Source: Thermoplasmata archaeon (GTDB lineage: Archaea > Thermoplasmatota > Thermoplasmata > UBA184). From it: a stretch of 18,377 bases of DNA. The stretch is taken from assembly GCA_030039915.1 (NCBI GenBank), contig JASHUP010000116.1, positions 1 through 18,377 on the forward strand, read 5' to 3'. The notes under the pieces are model-generated. The model was not told where the DNA came from and made no database searches. It saw only the letters and a list, made by a program, of their open reading frames with translations. Each line of letters begins with the position of its first letter. Position 1 is the first letter of the stretch. Below are positions 1-7,744 of the stretch, piece after piece. A program made the translations under genes and the position numbers.

Positions 1-1980
1 GTCGTCGACGGCCACGAACCGGCGGATCTTCACCTGACCGGTCTCCTTGTCGATGTCGACCACGCAGATGTAACTCCCGAACGGATAGGTCATGTTGGGC
101 GGGTCGTAGTAGTCGATGGCTTCGAGACCTGCTTCGACCCCCTTCGGGTGGTTCGTGTAAGCCGCGAACGCGACCTCCTGCATCGTCTTCGACTTCCCCG
201 GCACCCCCTTCACCCGGAACGCGTAGTCCTTCCACTCGATGTCGTCCGGGCTCACCTCGAGGAGATGGGCCGCGATCTTCTGGGCCTTCTCCCGGATCTT
301 GCGCGCGGCCATCGAGGCCGCGGCGCCCGCGGTCGGAGTGCTGCGGCTCGCGTAGGTCCCGAGACCGTAGGGGGCGGTGTCGGTGTCGCCCTCCTCCACC
401 CGAATGTCGTCCGCGGGGATTCCCAGCTCCTCCGCGAGGATCTGCGCGTACGTCGTCTCGTGACCCTGTCCCTGCGACTTGGTGCCGAACCGGGCGATCA
501 CCTTGCCGGTCGGATGGATCCGCACTTCGGCGGAATCGAACATTTTGATCCCCAGGATGTCGAAGGTCTGCGACGGGCCGGCGCCGACGATCTCGGTGAA
601 GCTCGAAATGCCAATCCCCATGAGCTCGCCCTTGGCCCGCTTCTCGGCTTGCTCCTTGCGGAGACCGGCATAATCGATGATCTCCATCGCCTTGCGGAGC
701 GCTCCCGCGTAGTTTCCGCTGTCGTAGGTCCAGCCGAGCGCGGACTTGAACGGGAACGCCTCGGGCGGGATGAAGTTCTTGAGCCGAAGCTCCGCCGGGT
801 CCACGTTCAGTTTGTGGGCGAGGATATCCATCATCCGTTCGATGGTGTAGACGGCCTCGGTCACGCGGAACGAGCACCGGTACGCGATCCCTCCGGGCGG
901 CTTGTTGGTGTAGGCGGCGTCGACCTCCACGAAGGCCTTCGCGAACGGGTAGGACCCGGTAATGATGTGGAAGAGTCCCGCCGGAAACTTCGACGGGTTC
1001 GCCGCGGCGTCGGTGTAGCCGTGGTCGGCGAGCGTCTTCACGCGCAGCGCCGTCACCTTGCCGTCGGCCGTCGCTCCGACCTCCGCGTGGATGTGGTAGT
1101 CGCGGGCGAACGAATCCGCCTGGAGGTTCTCCGAGCGGTCCTCGATCCACTTCACGGGGTGGCCGGTCTTGATGGACGCAACGGACGCAAGGACGTAGCC
1201 CGGATACACCGGGACCTTTCCGCCGAATCCGCCGCCGATGTCCGGCGAGATGACGCGAATGTTCTGTTCGGGCAGGCCCGTCACGAGCGCATAGACGGTG
1301 CGGATGGCGTGCGGTGCCTGGGTCGTCATCCAGATCGTGAACCGACCCGAGACCGAGTCCATATGCGCGACGCACCCGCAGGTCTCCATCGAAGAAACGT
1401 GGATCCGCGGGATGTAGAGGTCCTGCGCGACCCGGACGGCCGAGTCGCCGATCGCTTGGTCGGTGCCGGCCTTGTCGCCGGTCTCCCAATGCCAGATGTG
1501 ATTCGACTTCTCCGCCCGGTCGGTCCGGATCACCGGGGCGCCCGGCTCGAGCGCTTTAAACGGGTCGACGACCACCGGAAGCGGCTCGTAGTCGACCTCG
1601 ACGGCCGCGGCGCCGTCCGCCGCGGCGTACCGGCTGTCGGCGACGACGGCCGCGACCTCCTGAGCCTGATACATCACCGTGTCGACCGGGAGGACCATCT
1701 GTTTGTCCGACATCAGCGTCGGCATCCACGCGAGGCCGGCGGCCTCGAGGTCCTTACCGGTGATGACCGCGAGCACTCCGGGCACCTTGAGCGCCTTGTC
1801 CGTACGGATCGCCGTGATCTTCGCGTGGGCGTACGGACTGCGCGTGATATCGAGGTACAGCATCCCGGGCAGCTTGACGTCGTCTACGTAGTTTCCCTTC
1901 CCGCGAATGAACCGGGCGTCCTCCTTGCGGAGGATCGATTGACCGATCCCGCCCTTGACGTGGGGCACGTCCGTGCTCAT
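1..1980 (-). CDS. coxL: Form I aerobic CO dehydrogenase, large (molybdenum) subunit, C-terminus cut off by window edge
   Basis: This is the catalytic subunit that oxidises CO with water to CO2 at a Mo-S-Cu centre carried by molybdopterin cytosine dinucleotide. The visible 660 residues are open throughout. Residues 249-255 read GGGFGGK, a cofactor-binding motif. Residues 366-372 or so read AYRCSFR, with Cys369 at the place of the copper-ligating cysteine (Cys388 in Oligotropha, by my recollection); this loop defines form I enzymes and separates them from form II and xanthine dehydrogenases. A second cofactor motif, [10 protein letters not shown], starts at residue 503. Form I proteins have about 800 residues, so roughly 140 are missing beyond base 1, including the C-terminal catalytic glutamate. 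The ATG overlaps the coxS stop as ATGA and has GGAGGTG just upstream, so it is translationally coupled. The assignment is firm; CO as substrate is inferred from the motif and the coxDEG neighbours. Confidence 0.96.
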   Translation of the reverse strand, partial: MSTDVPHVKGGIGQSILRKEDARFIRGKGNYVDDVKLPGMLYLDITRSPYAHAKITAIRTDKALKVPGVLAVITGKDLEAAGLAWMPTLMSDKQMVLPVDTVMYQAQEVAAVVADSRYAAADGAAAVEVDYEPLPVVVDPFKALEPGAPVIRTDRAEKSNHIWHWETGDKAGTDQAIGDSAVRVAQDLYIPRIHVSSMETCGCVAHMDSVSGRFTIWMTTQAPHAIRTVYALVTGLPEQNIRVISPDIGGGFGGKVPVYPGYVLASVASIKTGHPVKWIEDRSENLQADSFARDYHIHAEVGATADGKVTALRVKTLADHGYTDAAANPSKFPAGLFHIITGSYPFAKAFVEVDAAYTNKPPGGIAYRCSFRVTEAVYTIERMMDILAHKLNVDPAELRLKNFIPPEAFPFKSALGWTYDSGNYAGALRKAMEIIDYAGLRKEQAEKRAKGELMGIGISSFTEIVGAGPSQTFDILGIKMFDSAEVRIHPTGKVIARFGTKSQGQGHETTYAQILAEELGIPADDIRVEEGDTDTAPYGLGTYASRSTPTAGAAASMAARKIREKAQKIAAHLLEVSPDDIEWKDYAFRVKGVPGKSKTMQEVAFAAYTNHPKGVEAGLEAIDYYDPPNMTYPFGSYICVVDIDKETGQVKIRRFVAVDD

Positions 1981-2528
1981 GCGCCACCTCCGCTCGGAGG
2001 CGGCGCCTGCATCTTCTGTCCAGCGGCTTTGATCGCCTTCACGATGTTCACGTACCCGGTGCACCGGCAGAGGTTGCCGCGGATCGCGTCCCGGATTTCG
2101 GCCTCCGACGGGTTCGGGTTGCGTTCAAGGAGCGCGGTCGCCGTCATCATCATCCCAGGGGTGCAGAATCCGCACTGCAGTCCGTGTTCCTCGTAGAACG
2201 ACTGCTGGACCGCCGAGAGCTTTCCCCCGACCTCGAGACCCTCGACGGTGCGGACCTGCCGTCCGTTCGTCTGCACGGCCAGGACCGTGCACGACTTCAC
2301 CGGTTTCCCGTCGAGATGGACGGTGCACGCGCCACAATTCGTCGTGTCGCATCCGACGTGGGTGCCGGTCAGCCCGAGGACTTCTCGCAAGAAGTAAACG
2401 AGCAGCGTTCGCGGCTCGACTTCGGCCGTGACGGCCTGGCCGTTGATGGTGACCTGGATCCGAGTGAGGGGGCCGCCTCCCGAAATAAGCGAAGCGGCCG
2501 GCGTTACCGGTCGGGCGCTCGCCGCCAT
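1977..2528 (-). CDS. coxS: CO dehydrogenase small subunit, two [2Fe-2S] clusters
   Basis: This iron-sulfur subunit passes electrons from the molybdenum centre of CoxL to the FAD of CoxM. The N-terminal plant-ferredoxin-type domain holds Cys60, Cys65, Cys68 and Cys80. The C-terminal helical domain holds Cys119, Cys122, Cys154 and Cys156 in the CGFC and CRC patterns of this family. I chose the ATG at 2528 because a strong GGGAGGTG lies about nine bases upstream; an in-frame GTG at 2540 would overlap that site and is less likely. The protein has 183 residues, slightly longer than the usual 160-170. The excess is an Ala/Pro/Ser/Gly-rich N-terminal stretch of about 20 residues before the ferredoxin fold begins, with no Tat motif. 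It lies four bases after the coxM stop and overlaps coxL by four bases. Confidence 0.96.
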   Translation of the reverse strand: MAASARPVTPAASLISGGGPLTRIQVTINGQAVTAEVEPRTLLVYFLREVLGLTGTHVGCDTTNCGACTVHLDGKPVKSCTVLAVQTNGRQVRTVEGLEVGGKLSAVQQSFYEEHGLQCGFCTPGMMMTATALLERNPNPSEAEIRDAIRGNLCRCTGYVNIVKAIKAAGQKMQAPPPSGGGA

Positions 2529-2532
2529 CGTC

Positions 2533-3408
2533 CTACGCACCTCCCTTGGCCCGGGCGACCGCCCGAGCGAGGACGCGATGCGTCAGCACTCCTGCCATTG
2601 CGCGCTTGTATTCTGCTGGGCCGCGGAGGTCACTCGCAGGCTCGGCCTCGGACTGGGCAAGCGACGCAGCGCTCCGAAGATGATTGTCGTCCGCGGGTTG
2701 ACCCACGAGGGACGCCGCCGCCTTGGCGGCATGGATCGCGGTCGGTCCGACCCCGGTGAGTCCGATGGACGCCCGGGAAATCGTTCCGTCCTCGGTCAGG
2801 ACTAGGTTCGCCGCCGCCCCCGCCATCGCGAAATCTCCGACCCGTTTCTCGATCTTGTGATAGGCATTCCCCTGGCGCAGGGTGTGCTTCGGGATCCGAA
2901 CCTCCAGGAGCATTTCGGTCGGTTCGACGGCGGTCACGAACGTATCCTTGTAGAATTGAGAGGCGGGTATCGTTCGCTGGCCATCGGGACCGTGGAGCGC
3001 CATCTCCGCGCCGAGGGCGATCATGCACGCCGGCAGGTCGTTGCCCGGGTCGCCGTGGCAGACGTTGCCTCCGACCGTGCCGAGATTCCGGACGAGCGGG
3101 TCGGCGATCTCGTGGGCCGCGTCGGTAAGGATCGGGTAGCTTTTTCTGAGAAGCTCGGAGTCGAGAAGGTCGTTGGTCCGAGTGGTCGCGCCGATCTTGA
3201 GCTGGTCTCCTTCCTCGCGGATGTACGAGAGTCCCGGGATGCGATTGATATCGACGAGCACCGACGGCGACGCGAGACGCAGCTTCATGAGCGGAATGAG
3301 GCTGTGTCCGCCCGCGAGCACCTTCGCGTCTCCCTGGAAGCGGCTCAGCAAAGCGATTGCGTCGTCGACCGAACTGGGCGCGTAGTATTCGAACTGCGGT
3401 GGAAACAT
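2533..3408 (-). CDS. coxM: CO dehydrogenase medium subunit, FAD-binding flavoprotein
   Basis: This flavoprotein subunit takes electrons from CoxS and hands them to the respiratory chain. At 291 residues it has normal family length. The two FAD-binding signatures are present: AGGHS at residues 32-36 and TVGGN at 111-115, followed by the typical [11 protein letters not shown] stretch. The C-terminal part fits the CO dehydrogenase flavoprotein C-terminal domain. I chose the ATG at 3408 because the protein then begins [11 protein letters not shown], as CoxM proteins usually do, and a short GAGG lies five bases before it. A TTG at 3453 would add 15 arginine-rich residues and would fall inside the TATA box. 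This is the first gene of a coxM-coxS-coxL operon, the canonical order. Confidence 0.96.
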   Translation of the reverse strand: MFPPQFEYYAPSSVDDAIALLSRFQGDAKVLAGGHSLIPLMKLRLASPSVLVDINRIPGLSYIREEGDQLKIGATTRTNDLLDSELLRKSYPILTDAAHEIADPLVRNLGTVGGNVCHGDPGNDLPACMIALGAEMALHGPDGQRTIPASQFYKDTFVTAVEPTEMLLEVRIPKHTLRQGNAYHKIEKRVGDFAMAGAAANLVLTEDGTISRASIGLTGVGPTAIHAAKAAASLVGQPADDNHLRSAASLAQSEAEPASDLRGPAEYKRAMAGVLTHRVLARAVARAKGGA

Positions 3409-3452
3409 GGGCGCCTCGAATTGGCTCCTCGAGCCTCGGGAACGTCTCCTCA

Positions 3453-3460
3453 ACTATATC
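3453..3460 (-). promoter_or_regulatory. TATA box of the coxMSL operon
   Basis: On the minus strand this reads GATATAGT, an AT-rich island in a GC-rich stretch. An archaeal start site about 26 bases downstream would fall near 3430, giving a leader of about 20 bases before the coxM ATG. Seen in sequence; promoter activity is inferred. Confidence 0.55.
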
Positions 3461-3470
3461 CCTTGCGAAG

Positions 3471-3488
3471 GCGTAACACGACGTACGC
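3471..3488. promoter_or_regulatory. Inverted repeat in the cox divergent promoter region
   Basis: GCGTA and TACGC arms (3471-3475 and 3484-3488) are separated by eight bases. The repeat sits between the two outward-facing TATA boxes, next to the coxMSL box, where a dimeric regulator could touch one or both operons. Five-base arms arise easily by chance in such DNA, so this is only a candidate operator. Confidence 0.2.
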
Positions 3489-3530
3489 GAGAGCCGGGCC
3501 CGGCCACGTCGGAATGGGCCGGCCGTGGTC

Positions 3531-3536
3531 TATAAA
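3531..3536 (+). promoter_or_regulatory. TATA box of the moaA-coxD-coxE operon
   Basis: TATAAA here is a good archaeal TATA match. A start site 26-27 bases downstream of its centre falls near 3560, directly before the ATG at 3563, which suggests a leaderless or nearly leaderless message. A short GC-rich imperfect inverted repeat (CCACG at 3504-3508 and CGTGG at 3524-3528) lies immediately upstream. Confidence 0.6.
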
Positions 3537-3562
3537 CGGGAGGAGGGATGGAGGAAGAACGG

Positions 3563-4549
3563 ATGCTGTCCGACTCGTTCGGTCGCGCGGTCACCGATAT
3601 CCGCATCAGCGTCACGAAACGGTGTAACTTCGGCTGCGTCTACTGCCATGACGAAGGGCTCGGCCCGGTTGCCCGACCGCGGGCTCCTCACGGCGAGGAA
3701 CTTACGCCGGCCGAGATCGAACGCCTGATCGTCGTCGCGCGCGAGCTCGGCATCCGATCGGTCAAGTTCACCGGCGGAGAGCCGCTCGTGAGAACCGACC
3801 TCGAGGAGATCATCGACCGGACCGTCCGCCACCTCGAGGACGTCTCGCTGACGACCAATGGCTCGATGCTCGAGGCCCGGGCCGAGAGCCTTCGGGACGC
3901 GGGGCTGAAGCGGGTCAACGTGTCGGTCGACTCCACCGACCCGGAGGAGTTCCGGTCGATTCGCAAAGGATCGCTCGCCCCGGTCCTCCGCGGGATCCGG
4001 GAGGCGTTACGGGTCGGTCTCAAGCCCGTGAAACTCAACATGGTCGTGTTCCGGCGGACGCTCTCCAACATTCCGAAGATGATCGACTTCGTCGGGGCGA
4101 CCGACGGTCTCAAGCTCCAGCTGATCCAGTTCATGCCGGAGCTCGTCGACCATCGGGACTGGATGGTCGACATCCAGACGGTCAAGCGATGGCTCGAGGA
4201 GCACTCCACGAGCGTGCTCGTACGGGAGATGCATCACCGTCGTGTCTACCTGATCAAGGGAGCGGAGGTTGAGGTCGTCGACCCGGTCTTCAACCCCGAA
4301 TTCTGCTCGCATTGCCACCGGATCCGGGTCACGCACCAGGGGGAGCTCAAGGGCTGCCTCAACCGCAAGGACGATCTCATCCCGACCCGGGGCCTCGACG
4401 ATGCAGCGCTGAGGGAGGCGTTCCGTCGGGTCATCACGACGCGTGTGCCGTACTACGGGGGATACATCACCGACTTTCCCCGACGGTCCCCGGTGGCGGA
4501 GGTTCCCCCGGAGCTCCCTCGCGCGGACCCCTCGCGCGTCACCGCATGA
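3563..4549 (+). CDS. moaA: GTP 3',8-cyclase, radical SAM enzyme of molybdopterin biosynthesis
   Basis: MoaA converts GTP to 3',8-cyclo-GTP, the first committed step of molybdenum cofactor synthesis. The radical SAM cluster is carried by Cys21, Cys25 and Cys28 (CNFGCVYC). TGGEP at residues 70-74 is the SAM-binding motif. The second, C-terminal cluster that marks MoaA is complete: Cys248, Cys251 and Cys265 in a CX2CX13C pattern. The protein has 328 residues, normal for the family. I prefer the ATG at 3563 because the protein then begins MLSDSFGR, as MoaA proteins do, and it matches the expected leaderless start. An ATG at 3548 with GGAGG before it would add five residues and remains possible. 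The stop overlaps the coxD start as ATGA, so the gene is the first of an operon with coxD and coxE and probably supplies cofactor for CoxL. Confidence 0.94.
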   Translation: MLSDSFGRAVTDIRISVTKRCNFGCVYCHDEGLGPVARPRAPHGEELTPAEIERLIVVARELGIRSVKFTGGEPLVRTDLEEIIDRTVRHLEDVSLTTNGSMLEARAESLRDAGLKRVNVSVDSTDPEEFRSIRKGSLAPVLRGIREALRVGLKPVKLNMVVFRRTLSNIPKMIDFVGATDGLKLQLIQFMPELVDHRDWMVDIQTVKRWLEEHSTSVLVREMHHRRVYLIKGAEVEVVDPVFNPEFCSHCHRIRVTHQGELKGCLNRKDDLIPTRGLDDAALREAFRRVITTRVPYYGGYITDFPRRSPVAEVPPELPRADPSRVTA

Positions 4550-5445
4550 CCCCGTCCGCCCCGTCCATCACGGATTCCGTCGACTCGCTCGTCGGGGCCC
4601 TCTCCGGTCAGCAGTACATCACCGATCGGGGTCTTGCGACCGCGGTCTATCTCGCGGCCCAGCTCGAAAAACCCCTCCTCATCGAGGGGGAACCCGGCTG
4701 CGGAAAGACCGAGATCGCGAAGGCCCTCGCGGCGGCGTCCGGCGCCGAGCTCATTCGACTCCAATGCTACGAGGGGCTCGACGCGGCGACCGCGCTCTAC
4801 GAGTGGGATTATCCACGACAACTGCTCACGATTCGCCTTCACGAACGCGACCGGACGACCGCCCAGCTCGAGTCCGAGATCTATACCGAACGGTTCCTCT
4901 TGCGCCGCCCGCTGTTGCGCGCCCTCGAGGGTAAGGGGCCGGTCCGCCCGGTGCTGCTGATCGACGAGCTCGACCGCGCCGACGAGGAGTTCGAGGGCCT
5001 CCTTCTCGAGGTCCTTTCCGATTTCCAGGTGACGGTTCCCGAGATCGGGACGATTCGCGCGGAGACGATCCCGCTCGTCATCCTCACCTCGAACCGCACG
5101 CGTGAGTTGGGCGACGCCATCAAGCGTCGGTGTCTCTACGCCTACATCGGCTATCCCACGGCCGAGAAGGAAGTGGAGATCCTCCGCAAGAAAGTTCCCG
5201 AACTCTCGCTCCACTTCGCCCAGGCGATCGCCCAGTTCGTCGGGCGACTGCGCTCCCAGGATGACCTCGCGAAGCGGCCCGGTGTCGCCGAAACCCTCGA
5301 CTGGGCCGCCGCGCTGCTCGCGCTCCACGAGAGCACGGTGCGACCCGAGACCGCGGTGGAGACGCTCGGACTGCTGCTCAAGGACGCGCGCGACCTCGAG
5401 AGCTACGGGAAGGGCCGGGTCACCGAGCTGCTCGCGACCCCATGA
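4546..5445 (+). CDS. coxD: CoxD, MoxR-family AAA+ ATPase for CO dehydrogenase maturation
   Basis: CoxD is a MoxR-type AAA+ ATPase thought to act as a chaperone in building the Cu-S-Mo centre of CO dehydrogenase; in Oligotropha it is needed for an active site carrying sulfur and copper. The Walker A motif GEPGCGKT is at residues 48-55. The Walker B motif VLLIDE ends at Asp140-Glu141. The sensor 1 asparagine is Asn183 in LTSNRTREL, and an arginine pair in IKRRCLY fits the arginine-finger region. The length of 299 residues is normal. The start ATG overlaps the moaA stop by four bases and the stop overlaps the coxE start the same way. AAA+/VWA pairs also serve other enzymes, but adjacency to coxMSL makes CoxD the best reading. 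Confidence 0.92.
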   Translation: MTPSAPSITDSVDSLVGALSGQQYITDRGLATAVYLAAQLEKPLLIEGEPGCGKTEIAKALAAASGAELIRLQCYEGLDAATALYEWDYPRQLLTIRLHERDRTTAQLESEIYTERFLLRRPLLRALEGKGPVRPVLLIDELDRADEEFEGLLLEVLSDFQVTVPEIGTIRAETIPLVILTSNRTRELGDAIKRRCLYAYIGYPTAEKEVEILRKKVPELSLHFAQAIAQFVGRLRSQDDLAKRPGVAETLDWAAALLALHESTVRPETAVETLGLLLKDARDLESYGKGRVTELLATP

Positions 5446-6596
5446 CATCCGGCCCCAATTCGGTCCACCTCGCGCAACGGGTTGCCACCCGGCTCCAGGG
5501 ATTCCTCGACCGACTCCGCGAGGAGGGTCTCCGAACGGGGCTCGCCGCCGGCGTGGACCTGACCCGCGCGCTCGGACAACTTCCCCCGCTCGACCGCGAC
5601 GCGGTCCGAGAAGCTTGCCGGGTGACGCTCGCGAAGTCCCCTTCCGAACTCGCGGTGGTCGATCGGGTATTCGAGGAGTACTTCGGCACGCGTGCGCTCC
5701 CGGTGACCCCCGGGTCCGATCAGGGAAAGCTGCCCAGCGGCCGGGACCGAGGAGGCCGGCCTCGGTCCCTCACTCGACCTCCGAGGGTGGAGACCGAGGT
5801 GCTGGCGGAGGAGATCCATGGTCGCTACAGCCCGGCCGCCCCGACCCCCGGCGTCCCGCGTGCGGAGATGGCGCCCGAGCGACTGCGGAGATTTCGATCG
5901 GGTGCGCGCCGCTTTCGTCGCATGGTCGCCACCCTTCCGGGTCGTCGTTGGCGCGCGCATTCGGTCGGATCGGTCGACCTCCGACGCACCGCCCGGGCGG
6001 GGCTTCATTCGGCCGGCGAGTGGATGGAACTCGCCCGCCGGACCCGGGCGTCGCGACGCGCGGACCTCGTCATCCTCTGGGACGTGAGCGGGTCGATGCG
6101 CGAGCACACGCCGGACCTCTTCGGCCTCGTGTACGCCCTGCATCGGGTCATTCGACGCACCCGCGTCTTTGCCTTCGGTCATGAGCTCGTCGAAGTCGGA
6201 GCGGTCCTCTCAGGCCGCCCCCATTCGCGCGCGTTTCCGCTCCTCGAGGCCGCACTGGAGCCGACCGGCGGAGGTACGCGGATCGCCCACTGTCTTGGCG
6301 AGTTCCGTCGTCGACACGGGAGCGAGCTTCGCCGTACTACCTCCGTCCTGGTGCTCAGTGACGGTTGGGACCTCGGCGAGGCGGATCCCCTATCCGACGA
6401 GCTGCGGCGCATGCGGAGCCGGGTGCACCGGCTGGTCTGGGTGAATCCCTACGCCGCCCAAGCCGGGTTCGTACCGGCCACGGCGGCTCTCCGCGCCGCA
6501 CTCCCCTACGTCGACTTGATCTCAAGCCCCGACGATTTTCCCGCCTCCCACGGGTCACCTTCGTCGCGTCGTCTGCGGTCGGCAGGCGCCGCCTAG
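5442..6596 (+). CDS. coxE: CoxE, VWA-domain partner of CoxD
   Basis: CoxE-like proteins work with the CoxD ATPase and are thought to help insert copper into the sulfurated molybdenum centre. The 384-residue protein has an arginine-rich N-terminal half without recognisable motifs, including a Pro/Gly-rich stretch at roughly residues 86-140. A C-terminal von Willebrand factor A domain follows from about residue 205. The metal-ion-dependent adhesion site is complete: DVSGS at 214-218, Thr279 in GGGTR and Asp307 in SDGWD, so divalent metal binding is expected. No signal peptide or membrane segment is seen, so it should act in the cytoplasm. Its ATG overlaps the coxD stop as ATGA, consistent with a stoichiometric AAA+/VWA pair. 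Confidence 0.91.
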   Translation: MTSGPNSVHLAQRVATRLQGFLDRLREEGLRTGLAAGVDLTRALGQLPPLDRDAVREACRVTLAKSPSELAVVDRVFEEYFGTRALPVTPGSDQGKLPSGRDRGGRPRSLTRPPRVETEVLAEEIHGRYSPAAPTPGVPRAEMAPERLRRFRSGARRFRRMVATLPGRRWRAHSVGSVDLRRTARAGLHSAGEWMELARRTRASRRADLVILWDVSGSMREHTPDLFGLVYALHRVIRRTRVFAFGHELVEVGAVLSGRPHSRAFPLLEAALEPTGGGTRIAHCLGEFRRRHGSELRRTTSVLVLSDGWDLGEADPLSDELRRMRSRVHRLVWVNPYAAQAGFVPATAALRAALPYVDLISSPDDFPASHGSPSSRRLRSAGAA

Positions 6597-6660
6597 CAGC
6601 TCTGCGGAATCCTAATTCCCGCCCGCGGTTGCCTTCGACGGACCGGCCGAGGGGACGCTT

Positions 6661-7110
6661 ATGCATGCAGACGGAACCTTCGAAGTGCACCGCGACCGGG
6701 AGAGCGTTTTTGCGTTCTTCACGAACGCTCACGACCTCGTCGACTGCCTCGACGACCCGCACACGGTCGAGGTCGCTGACCCGACTCACTTCACGGGGAC
6801 GCTCACGACCGGGGTCGCGTTCATCCGCGGCACCTTTCGAATGAGCGGGGAGTATACCGAGATCCGGCGCCCCGAGCGGGTGTCGGCGAAGATCCACGGC
6901 GCCGGACTCGGGAGCGGGGTGGATGCGGTGTTGGTCACCAACCTTTCCGAGGGCGCGGGAGGGGTCACGACGGTCACCTGGACCACCGACCTCACCTTCT
7001 CCGGTCCGGTCGCCTCCGTGGGCGAGCGCGTCATTCGCGGGACCGTCGACAAGAAGGCCCAGGGACTCTTCGAGAACGCGCGGCGCCGACTCGAGGGCGG
7101 TACGAGCTGA
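6661..7110 (+). CDS. coxG: CoxG-family SRPBCC protein, CO dehydrogenase accessory subunit
   Basis: CoxG belongs to the START/SRPBCC fold family with a deep hydrophobic pocket. Work on bacteria links it to membrane attachment of CO dehydrogenase and to carrying quinone to the enzyme. The protein has 149 residues and covers one SRPBCC domain, ending in an amphipathic helix with the family-like sequence ASVGERVIRGTVDKKAQ at about residues 120-136. Bacterial CoxG proteins are commonly near 200 residues with a hydrophobic C-terminal tail; that tail is absent here. The ATG has GAGGGG six bases upstream. It lies 64 bases after coxE on the same strand, and I see no clear TATA box between, so it is probably co-transcribed. 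Assignment rests on family resemblance plus context. Confidence 0.85.
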   Translation: MHADGTFEVHRDRESVFAFFTNAHDLVDCLDDPHTVEVADPTHFTGTLTTGVAFIRGTFRMSGEYTEIRRPERVSAKIHGAGLGSGVDAVLVTNLSEGAGGVTTVTWTTDLTFSGPVASVGERVIRGTVDKKAQGLFENARRRLEGGTS

Positions 7111-7135
7111 CGCGGGGCCATCCTCGTCGAGCTCT

Positions 7136-7198
7136 CCCTCGTCGATCCGTCGGTCCCCGCCTTGTTATGGGGGCCGGACTCCTCACCCTCGACGAGGG
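7136..7198. promoter_or_regulatory. Repeated CCTCGTCGA element upstream of the GyrI-like gene
   Basis: CCCTCGTCGA at 7136-7145 recurs exactly inverted as TCGACGAGGG at 7189-7198, and a third, direct copy of nine bases (CCTCGTCGA) lies at 7122-7130. The right-hand copy is itself part of a small palindrome, CCCTCGACGAGGG (7186-7198), whose last five bases could be the ribosome binding site of the next gene. This could be an operator, an RNA structure masking that site, or the end of the cox transcript. Confidence 0.35.
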
Positions 7199-7207
7199 AA
7201 CCGATCG

Positions 7208-7660
7208 ATGACCGTCGATTTTGTTCTGAAGAAGGCGCCGAGCTACCGCATCGCGAACCTACGGTGGACCGGTCCCTGGAGCGATCGCGAGATCCGTAAG
7301 CGGTTCGAATTGGTCGAGAAATGGGCGAGAGAACGTGGGCTCAGGACCGGCCGGTGGATTTTCCGGGAACCGAAAGCGCGTGTCTGGGACGCGGGAATCG
7401 AAGTTCGGGGAAAGGCCCGCTCTCAGGGACGAGTCAAACTCCAGACCCTGCCCGCGTCGTGGGTGGCCAGCGTGGAGTTTGACCCGGACGTCGTTTCGCC
7501 CCGGGTCGTGTATCACGGTGTCACGGACTGGCTGCGTTGGCGTCGCAAGGAAAAAGCGATCCGTTCGGCCGGGGCGTACCGTGAGCTGTATCTTGGAAAC
7601 CCCTGGCGCGACAGGCGCGCCTGGTCGAAGACCGAGATCCAGGTGGTCGTGCGCAAATAG
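7208..7660 (+). CDS. GyrI-like small-molecule-binding domain protein
   Basis: This 150-residue cytoplasmic protein resembles stand-alone GyrI-like (AraC effector-binding) domains common in archaea. These bind small hydrophobic or cationic ligands, or hydrolyse small molecules in some members. The resemblance lies in the two alpha-beta halves with the phrases WDAGIEV, LQTLPASWVASVEFD, YHG, and a C-terminal GNPWRDRRAWSKTEIQV, which ends on a strand. There is no DNA-binding domain, membrane segment or signal. The ATG has GAGGG nine bases upstream. It is separated from coxG by 97 bases that hold an inverted repeat, so it may form its own unit. Ligand and role are unknown; a link to CO metabolism is suggested only by position. 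Confidence 0.7.
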   Translation: MTVDFVLKKAPSYRIANLRWTGPWSDREIRKRFELVEKWARERGLRTGRWIFREPKARVWDAGIEVRGKARSQGRVKLQTLPASWVASVEFDPDVVSPRVVYHGVTDWLRWRRKEKAIRSAGAYRELYLGNPWRDRRAWSKTEIQVVVRK

Positions 7661-7744
7661 TCTCGGCCGACCGCGTCCTCTCTCGTGTCCCGAAGTCCCG
7701 GGGGGAACCCGCTCGCGCTCGGACCTCGCTCCGGCCTCCGAATC

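Noticed and set aside
1..1980. Reading CoxL as a xanthine dehydrogenase or form II CO dehydrogenase-like protein
   Set aside because: The AYRCSFR loop, [10 protein letters not shown] and the adjacent coxDEG genes fit form I; form II proteins have AYRGAGR at this place.
148..2196. A 682-residue open frame on the plus strand
   Set aside because: It lies opposite coxL and part of coxS, is Arg/Asp/His-rich and matches no family. High GC content keeps the frame opposite a real gene open.
5102..6184. A 360-residue open frame across coxD and coxE
   Set aside because: It overlaps two well-supported genes in another frame and its translation is low-complexity Arg/Pro/Ser.
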